Assembly: GCF_024166365.1 (NCBI RefSeq)
Contig: NC_064830.1
Span: 94,294,968-94,358,967, forward strand
DNA: 64,000 nt
Source of the DNA: Elephas maximus indicus
Taxonomy: Eukaryota; Chordata; Mammalia; Proboscidea; Elephantidae
Direction: 5' to 3'
Both the position numbers and the translations under genes were made by a program. The notes beneath the pieces were generated by a model. It did no database searches, was not told the DNA's origin, and was given only the letters and a program-made list of their open reading frames with translations. Shown here piece after piece: positions 45,746-64,000 of this stretch (its first letter is position 1; every line of letters begins with the position of its first letter).

Positions 45746-45924
45746 CAAATAAACCAAACCCATTGCTGGAGTTGATTCCGACTCATAGCAACTCTATAAG
45801 ACAGAGTAGAACTGCCCCCATAGGGTTTCCAAGGGTGCAGACTTTACGCAAGCAGATTGCCACATCTTTCTCCTACAGAGTGGCTGGTGTTAGCAGCAGA
45901 GCTCTTAGCCACTACACCAGGGCC
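45746..45924 (-). repeat. AfroSINE
   Basis: GGAGTTGATTCCGACTCATA to TTAGCCACTACACCAGGGCC. Confidence 0.85.
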
Positions 45925-46142
45925 ATTGTTGTGTCTACCACAAGTGGATTTGGTAGGTAAGGAGTGCTCAGCAAACGCGAGATGGAAAATAGTGCTCAAT
46001 GCCTGGGCAGGGGGATACAGCTTACTCATCTGGAACGTGCTTTAGTCAACAGGGGATTTCAGGTGCTGCCAGAAGAGGCTGATCCTGTTTTAGGCAAAAA
46101 GTGACGTCAAGATAAAGTACCAGAGACATCACGATAACTACT

Positions 46143-46308
46143 GGGTATACAGCCCCTGGTGGCGTAGTGGTTAGGTGCTACGGCTGCTAATCAAAGAGTC
46201 GGCAGTTCGAATCCACCAGGTGCTCCTTGGAAACTCTATGGGGCAGCTCTACTCTGTCCTATAGGGTCGCTATGAGTCAGAATTGACTCGACGGCAGTGG
46301 GTATACAG
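46143..46308 (+). repeat. AfroSINE with 10-bp target duplication
   Basis: CCCTGGTGGCGTAGTGGTTA to GAATTGACTCGACGGCAGT. GGGTATACAG flanks it at 46143-46152 and 46299-46308. It is one of the least diverged copies. Confidence 0.9.
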
Positions 46309-46680
46309 CCCTTTAGAGTTTGCAAAGGGCTTTTCATGATTTCATAGACAAGGACACTGAGGCTCAGGTGGATGAGGCTTGCCACAAGGCCATACAGATC
46401 TACATGGCAGAGCCAGGATTTGAATCCAGCACTGTTTGACTCCCAGTCTGGGGTGATCCCACTACACACAATGCCTGTGTGCCCACAATAGCTGGTAAAG
46501 GCATGAGGGGTGAGAGGTCAGGAAGCTGGGAGTGGGGCTCAGCTCCCCCAGAAGTGTAAAAGGCACTGGCCTTGGAGTCCAGCAGCCTAGGCTTCGGTCT
46601 TGCTCTGTCATTTGTGAGCTTGGGTGAGTCACGCCCAAAGTCACCCTCACTCATAAAATGGGGCAATAACGGGTGATCGC
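46309..46680 (+). repeat. MIR-class elements
   Basis: 46309-46445 is MIR3-like (ACACTGAGGCTCAGGTGGAT). 46555-46680 is MIR (TTGTGAGCTTGGGTGAGTCA). Confidence 0.65.
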
Positions 46681-46691
46681 TGCACTAAACG

Positions 46692-47041
46692 ACAAAAAAG
46701 CCAGTTGCCTTCAAGTTGATTCTGACTCGTGGTAATGCCATATGTATCAGAATAGAACTGTGCTCCATAGAGTTTTCAATGGCTGTGATCTTTTGGGGAG
46801 CCCCGGTGGCGCAGCGGTTAAGAGCTCGACTGGGAACCAAAAGGTCAGCAGTTGGAATCCACCAACTGCTCTTTGGAAACCCTATGGGGCAGTTCCAATC
46901 TGTGCTATAGGGTCACCAGGAGCCAGAATTGACTGGATGGCAATGGGTTTCATTTTCTGGTGATGGAAGTAGATCCCCAGGCCTTTCTTCCAAAATGCCT
47001 CTGACTGGATTCAAACGGCAAACCAGCTGCCCAGGGACTCC
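46692..47041 (-). repeat. AfroSINE (antisense) split by another AfroSINE
   Basis: The outer element is 46692-46796 plus 46961-47041 (long subtype). The inner plus-strand SINE is about 46797-46960 (GAGCCCCGGTGGCGCAGCGG head). Confidence 0.85.
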
Positions 47042-47104
47042 ATTATACAATAAGACTCATTCATCTGGAATAGTGCTAGTGTGTGGGGTTAGTTCAATAA
47101 CATG

Positions 47105-47730
47105 CTTTTAAAAATGTATATTTGATTATTCACAATAGCCAAAAGGTGGAAGCAACCCGAGTGTCAGATGAATGGATAAACAAAATGTGGTACATCCATA
47201 CAATAGACGATTTCTCAGCCATAAAGAGGAACGAAATTCTGATACATGCTATGACTTGGATGAACCTTGAAAGTATTATACTAAGCGAAATAAGCCAGAC
47301 ACAAAAGGGCAAATATTGTATTTCCATTTATATGAAATACCTAACCAACAACAGCAAAAAATCAAATTCATTGCTGTCTTGAGTCGATTCCGACTCACAG
47401 CGAGCGACTATACAGGACAGAGTAGAACTGCCCCGTAGGGTTTCCAAGGCTGTAAATCTTTACAGGAGCAGACTGCTATACCTTTCTCCCCTGGAGCAGC
47501 TGGTGGGTTTGAACCACTGACCTTTTGGTTAGCTGCCGAGTGCTTAACCACTGTGTCACCAAGGCTCCCTATAAAATATCTAGAATAGGCAAATTTATAA
47601 GGATAGAGTAGATTAGAGATCACCAGGGACTGGGGGAAAGGAGAAATGGTGAGTTATTGCTTAATGTGAACAGAGAGATGATGAAAAAGTTTTGGCAATA
47701 ATGGTGATGGTTGCAAAAAAAAAACGTATA
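47105..47730 (+). repeat. Old L1 3' end split by an AfroSINE
   Basis: L1 text GATTATTCACAATAGCCAAA and GATGAACCTTGAAAGTATTA runs to about 47350. It resumes at 47572 with TAAAATATCTAGAATAGGC. An antisense long-subtype SINE lies at about 47352-47571. Confidence 0.78.
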
Positions 47731-47885
47731 TTTGAACTTTAATTCCACAAGTGAGACATGAATCCACTCTCATTGTGTAATATTTAACTACACAAGGTCT
47801 ATAGAGTAAACAGCTGAGGGACCCTGCACACAGCACCCGCTCCAAAGGCAATTTCCTTCCCCATTCTAGAAATTAATACTAGGCT

Positions 47886-48308
47886 TTAAAAAAAAAAACC
47901 AAACCTGTTGCCACTGAGTCAATTCTCACTCATGGCAACCCCATGAGTTACAGAGTAGAACTGCTCCATAGGGTTTTCTTGGCTGTAATCTTTATGGAAG
48001 GAGTCCTGGTGGCGTGATGGTTAAGCGCTCGGCTGCTAACTGAAACATTGGTGGTTTGAACCCACCAGCAGCTCCGCAGGAGAAAAGATCTTGCTATCTG
48101 CTTCCATAAAGATTACTGCCTAGGAAACCCTGTGGACTATTCTACTCCGTCATTTGGGGTTGCTATGAATCAGAACTGGCTCAACGGCACGCAACAACAA
48201 CCTTTATGGAAGCAGATCACCAGGCATTTCTTCTGCCTTGCTCTGGGTAGGTTCAAACCAACGACCTTTAGATTAGTAGTCAAGCACAAACCATTGGTGC
48301 CACCAGGT
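47886..48308 (-). repeat. AfroSINE (antisense) split by a younger AfroSINE
   Basis: The outer element is 47886-48000 plus 48213-48308. The inner plus-strand SINE is 48001-48201 with a perfect 11-bp duplication CTTTATGGAAG at 47990-48000 and 48202-48212. Confidence 0.92.
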
Positions 48309-50360
48309 ATCTAACACCATGCTAACTGGTGTGTATTTCTCCAAGGCCTTTTTCTATGCACTTACCTTAAAATGCAAATATGTTTTCAGGAAGTTATTTT
48401 ATTTTTACCATACATGGAAGTATATACTTTTTTTTTTTTCGTTGAATAGGTTGTGGATAACCCTGTGAGTCAGATCAGTACTTCATTTACTAGCTTTGGC
48501 ATTAGGGAGAGAGATGGGGGTGGCTGAAACCCCTGTGAAGCCACACAGGAAGCCCAGCATGAAGCTCACAGCAGGACCTCCCCTCTGGCTGAAGTGTGGC
48601 AAAGGGGTCAGCTCCGCTAGCGTTGTGCTGGGTGGTGAGTAGCTGGTTCTAGAAGGGGCCCTGGCTCCAAGGGGGTATTAAAATATTTAACCTCCAGAAG
48701 CCCTTGGGCATTGGCCTGTCAGTGTTGCAGACCTCATGCTACCAGCCATTACCCATTTTTACCATGAGGAGGTCCAGGGGAGTCCAGGGAGGGGCCAGAC
48801 AGGCTGGGACAGCAGCTGTTTATTAGCTGGTTCAGATATTTCCCCGTTTTAACAACCAGATCAGCTAGACTGGTCAGTGCAAACAAAGCAGCAAGGATCA
48901 ACCCACCCGGCTCAGCCGTTCAGCATCTGGTCTACCTGCCCCAGGTGACGGCGAGGAAAGTTAAGCGTCTAGAGAATGAAGAGGATAGGAGTGAGAAAGG
49001 GTGCGTTTCTGGCTGGTGTGCTCAGGCTGCTGTGTGTGTGGGGGCGGGGGGGGGTTGGGGGAGACGACGTTGCCCCAACAGAGAGCCCCACAGGCCCAGG
49101 ATGCAGACACGGATACGGGCAGCCACTGAAAGTGGGTTAATTGAGGAGATCCATCTCAAGTCCTGGGTGATTAGACACCGGGATGTCCTGAATATACTGC
49201 TCTGGAAGCCAGAGAGGAAGCACCCAGAGGCCCCAGGTTTGGGGGGCCTGTTGCGGGAGGTCGAAGGTCCAGCCCAGTGCTGCCTCCAGAGCTAGGAGCT
49301 GCTGCAAATGACCACTCTGGGTTTGCACTCGTTAATTCTCCCTTCCTCCCCCCCCGCCCCCGCCCCGTGTTGTGCAGGAGTGGCCTGCCCTTGCTGGGCA
49401 CATGGGGGCCCTGGAGACGGGGAGCCCAAAGTACCTGGTTAAAGGAAGTGCTGCTTTGCCAACTCATCTTGTGGAACACTGCCTTGCTTCTCTTGTGCCA
49501 GGCTGGCAGAGGGGGTTCTCTGCAGAGTCCTTTCCCCACAACCTCCTACCCTGAAATTGTATCCAGGCCCTGCTTCCAAACTGGGGGCTGGTGGCCATGA
49601 CCCTCCCTGAATTCACTTACGTCTCTATTCTCCCAGTCTGAAGGCTAGGGCAGGAGCCAATTTGGCTCCAGAATGCTAATTCTTATTCTACCTTTCTGGA
49701 ATTAGCTAGACCCATGCCGCTGTTGTGCAGCGTCAGCCTCTAGCTCCCTCTCCAGGCAGTTTTAGAGAACTGCAAAGGCGATTTGACCTGCAGCGAGACA
49801 AGTCCCAAGTTCTGTCCCTCCTAATGGAGGTGGGTCACGGTCCTTCTAGGCTAAGCTGTTCATTCCCTCTGCCCTAGAATGGAGGATGCAAGACTACGCT
49901 TTCCTTATAATTATCCAACTTGGCAATGCCTACCCAGGACATAAGCGGTAGCTTCTTTGCAGGACCAACTGTTTTACCATCTAATTACCTTCACTGCGAG
50001 TTCCCCACCGCTTCCACACCAGCCTCCCCTCTGCTCATTAAAGACTGGTTTCTGGCTTCCCGCAGCAAAGGGCTCAGCCTCCTCATTATGGTCGTTAACG
50101 TCATATACTGACTCTGTGGTTTTTGAGCCTCACTAAGGGGGCAGGAGCCATTGTGTTGGGGGCTGATGGAAGGCAGGGATGGCAGGTCAGTCCCTAGCAG
50201 AGGTATATAATTGGAGCTTGAAAGCAGGGGCAAAGTTGGCTGATGGACTTCTGGGTGGTGGAAGTGGGGCTAGGAGAGGCTGATGTTTTTTCTCCATGTC
50301 CCTCCTCTCCCCCTCACCCCTTCTGCCACTAAGCATTCTGAGGGTCCCCTGCTCCACATC
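48309..50360. other. Intergenic, repeat-poor, candidate regulatory
   Basis: After the SINE cluster there are about 2 kb with few repeats. Homeodomain-like and A/T-core text occurs at 48660-48960 (AAAATATTTAACCTC, TTTATTAGCTGGTTCAG) and 49660-50110 (GAATGCTAATTCTTATTCTA, GGAATTAGCTAG). G-rich and C-rich runs lie at 49040-49061 and 49347-49366. No exon is seen. Confidence 0.4.
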
Positions 50361-50369
50361 TTTCCTAAC

Positions 50370-50515
50370 CCAGGGTAGTCTGCAGACCTGCCCAAGGGTA
50401 CCACCTGGGAGCAGGTTAGAAATGTAGTATCTGAGCCCCACTCCAGGCTCCTGAGTCAGAATCTGCATGTTAGCAAGACACCCCAAGTTAAGGCTTGCGA
50501 AGCCCTATCCTAGGT
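50370..50515 (+). repeat. MER5-like fragment
   Basis: GAGCCCCACTCCAGGCTCCT and GAGTCAGAATCTGCATGTTA. Confidence 0.6.
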
Positions 50516-50529
50516 CCATGTCCCCAACC

Positions 50530-50910
50530 TCCTCAGCATCTATGGCGTCCTAACCATTCTGACAGTACACAGAACAAGGTCCAAGCTCTTCAGCCTGGCC
50601 TTCGAGACTCTCACACTGGCCTTTATCCCTTGTTGTGAATCTTATGCTGTGAGTCAACCACTGAAGTGTTCTGCAAACACATCTTAAGTCCAGCCTGCTC
50701 CGGCTTCTGCCTGCAGTGCCCACCCGGCCCTCCCCGCCAGCCAGAATCCTACCCAGCCTGCAGGGCCTACTCAAAGCCAGCTCCTCCTCCTCCCTCCTTC
50801 TTGACATCTCCCCTGATCTTGCCTCTGCCAAAATATCAGGCAGTAAGCTCATCTTATGGCACCCCACAGTACTGTATTTGCATTCTTCTCACTGATTCTC
50901 ACAGAGCTGG
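50530..50910 (+). repeat. L2 fragment
   Basis: AAGGTCCAAGCTCTTCAGCC and TGGCCTTCGAGACTCTCACA. Confidence 0.7.
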
Positions 50911-50999
50911 TCCCACTGCGCTATGGGATCGTCAGTGTTTCTAAATACCGTGTTCCACCCCGACCCCTCAGCACAACTGGAAAGAACCTATTACCATTT

Positions 51000-51115
51000 C
51001 GGATTCTGGGCCCTCGCCCTTGGACTACTAGATCAGAATCTCTGAGGGGTGGGGCCAGGAACCTACATCTTAAACAAGCTCCTTAGGAGGTTCTTGGGTG
51101 GGAACCACTGGGATG
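51000..51115 (+). repeat. MER5-like fragment
   Basis: ATCAGAATCTCTGAGGGGTG and GTTCTTGGGTGGGAACCACTG. Confidence 0.65.
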
Positions 51116-51281
51116 TGGAGTTGAGCAATCACCCCACCTTAAGCCAAGACCAGCCTAATGTGACACATCTGTAGTGGTTCCTGCCTGTCAGAGTGGCTGC
51201 CAGGATCTCACGGATACAAATACACCCCGAACAGAGCTAGCATAGTGCTCTGCATATAGAACCATCATGAGGAAACACAGG

Positions 51282-51563
51282 TAGTCCCCGATTTACTACA
51301 GATTTGTTACAACGAACTGCACTTACGACAGTGTTTTTTTTTTTTCTTCTGTACATCTTATCATTAGTAATGTTACTACATACAGTTTTAGGGTATAATT
51401 TGCTCATGTCATCATTCTTAGATGTTCATATGAAGATGTTCAATAAAAATACTGATAAGAAAAGGCAATAATAATGAAAACTAAAAAAAGTTAAGTATTC
51501 GACTTACATCCAAACCAACTTACGACGGAGTCATCAGAACCTAAGTCTGGGACTCCCTGTGAT
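51282..51563. mobile_element. Short DNA transposon-like element with terminal inverted repeats
   Basis: CAGGTAGTCCCCGATTTAC on the left mirrors CAGGGAGTCCCAGACTTA on the complementary right end. CTTACGAC-type internal repeats suggest a Tigger-like MITE. No transposase frame is present. Confidence 0.65.
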
Positions 51564-51691
51564 GTTCAGAGTTACGTTCTCTCTAGTAGTGAAAAACAAT
51601 TATCCAGCAAAGTGGAATCAATTACATAGTACCTCCACCCTGAAGATTAACCAGCCATTAAAAGTGCCATGAGAAAATGCTCATATAATTA

Positions 51692-52150
51692 GGTGTGGTA
51701 GCTAATTTCCAAAGATGGCCTTCAGCAACCATGCCTCCTGTACTTTCGCCTTTGTGTAGTCCCCACCCACAATGCATCTGGGCTTGCCTGGGATTGTGGC
51801 AGAAGTGATTCTGTGCCAGCTGAGCCGAAGCCTTGAAAGATCCTGGCAGCTTCTGCTTCTACGCTTTTGGGAACCCTGAGCCATCGTGTAAGGAATCTGG
51901 CCACGCTGCCGTAGAGGCCCTGTGAAGAGAAGCCCAGCCGCGATGGCATTCGCCAACCACCAGCCACGGGAGGCAGCCATTATGGACGCTCCAGCCGGGT
52001 CAAGCCTCTAGCGACTGCAGCTTTAGCTGACATCCCTCCCGTAGCAAAGCAGACGCACCCAGCCTAGGCAGCCCACAGAATCCTGAGGCATAAAATGCCT
52101 GTGGTCTTAAGCAACTAAGTTGGGGGGTGGCTTATTACACAGTGGTAACC
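51692..52150 (+). repeat. Old LTR-like repeat
   Basis: GGTAGCTAATTTCCAAAGAT start and CAACTAAGTTGGGGGGTGGC end fit an old mammalian LTR class. The family is not named. Confidence 0.55.
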
Positions 52151-52410
52151 AGAAGAGGCAACCAAATCTCAAGTGTGAAATTAAAGAGGACAAATACTAT
52201 TACTGGTTAATTTTTTCCCCCTCGCTTTATTTTTTCAGCTGCTTAGGTTTTATATAAGGAACATGTACAATGTTGTATTTCATGATTTCATTTTTAGTAC
52301 TTTTTAAAAAAGCGGATAAATGAGCATCCTTTCACTGGGCATACCTCCACCCTGCCCGCCCTTTCACCCTACAGTGGCAGGTTGTCTGTTACTTGCTCCC
52401 AGAAGGTTCC

Positions 52411-52466
52411 GTGGCCTCTGAAGTAGAAACTCAGATATGGAGCTGAGTTTCTACTTCAGAGGCCAC
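52411..52466. repeat. Perfect inverted repeat, 24-bp arms, 8-base loop
   Basis: Arms 52411-52434 and 52443-52466 are exact reverse complements (GTGGCCTCTGAAGTAGAAAC start, AGTTTCTACTTCAGAGGCCAC end). The loop is ATATGGAG. It would fold into a strong hairpin on either strand. It lies about 700 bp beyond the MDH2 poly(A) signal. Confidence 0.95.
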
Positions 52467-53162
52467 AGATTCCGGAGAACACTACCCCAATTATAAAGAG
52501 AATCGATTTCCCTTTTCTTCCCCCGTTTTTATCCTAAGCCCAACTAATATAATGAGGTCCTTTCTTTAGGCTGCTGACGTAAACACGAAACCATCTTTTT
52601 ATAAGGATAGCACTGCCCTGGTAGCTGGCATCCTGTCCTCCTTCTGGAACTTTCCTCACAACGCTTCTTCCTAAAGGGTTGTCACTGAGCCTCAGAACTC
52701 GGTCAAAAGATGAAATTTAGAGGAGAATCAAGGTCAGCCAAGACAGCTCCAATGTCGATGGCAGTGCTGCTTGCTTAGCCAGAAAATTCAACAAAGACAT
52801 AAGGACAAAAAATGGATGCCTGGCACTGGTCGCTGAGGAACTGCCGCTACGAGGGTGAAAGACACTGTAAGGCATCAGGGCTGAGAGGCCTGAGCTCACC
52901 CTTCTTCGGTTTACGTGACTGAGGGATGCAGTGGTGCACAACGGAGGGCTGGAGGGGCCACCTCCTGGGACACTCTGAGTGCATTCTGTTTCAGAAGTAG
53001 GCATTTTAGACTTTCTTGAAGCTACTGATGGAACCACCACGCTCGGTCCAGTATTTAAATAGCATCTAGTTCTGATTTTTAATGCACACAGGTGACAGAC
53101 GCTTTGAAGTCAGCTCTAACGGGGAAGAAAGCACAATGTTTACAGAGACGACCTTGAAAAAA

Positions 53163-64000
<10,838 letters not shown>

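Noticed and set aside
52717..53040. 107-codon minus frame just downstream of MDH2
   Set aside because: It lies beyond the MDH2 poly(A) site and has no recognisable motif. It is probably chance, or part of a longer read-through UTR at most.

Overview
This window is mammalian nuclear DNA. Its repeats place it in Afrotheria, most likely elephant. It carries about a dozen and a half tRNA-headed SINEs of the AfroSINE type, with their RTE-like tail (GCTATGAGTCGGAA...). It also carries RTE retrotransposons with the same tail, and older mammalian MIR, L2, MER5 and MaLR repeats. Coding sequence is about 1.3 percent of the window, all in short exons on the minus strand, so nearly every open frame in the DNA is a chance frame or part of a repeat. 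The species is inferred from repeat families recalled from memory, not from a search.

Two genes can be supported, both read right to left. At the right end (about 53160 to 64000) are the last five coding exons, the 3' UTR and the poly(A) signal of MDH2, mitochondrial malate dehydrogenase. All splice joins are in phase, and 193 codons covering residues 146-338 of the 338-residue family length are readable. At the left end (1 to about 26500) is the start of SRRM3, a neural serine/arginine-rich splicing regulator. It has a CpG-island first exon near 26.2-26.5 kb, a 25 kb first intron, and a coding exon at 702-934 with the initiator ATG and the start of the cwf21-type domain. MDH2 followed by SRRM3 in the same orientation is the order known at human 7q11.23.

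The SRRM3 first intron holds a near-consensus REST/NRSF site (10203-10223), two RFX X-box palindromes, a dense homeodomain-core cluster (17914-17986), and two coding-periodic minisatellites (63 bp and 51 bp units). The 26.6 kb between the two genes is mostly nested retrotransposons. These include an RTE with its SINE insertions splitting an older L2, a 5'-inverted RTE copy, a MaLR LTR-internal-LTR element, and an inverted-plus-direct duplication at 34.0-35.1 kb. A perfect 24-bp-arm hairpin lies at 52411-52466, about 700 bp past the MDH2 poly(A) site. MDH2 intron 5 carries a 2.9 kb 5'-truncated L1 in the opposite orientation.

I found no undescribed gene system. The most interesting material is regulatory (the REST, RFX and homeodomain sites inside SRRM3) and structural (the hairpin, the 34 kb duplication, and a duplicated splice-acceptor segment in MDH2).
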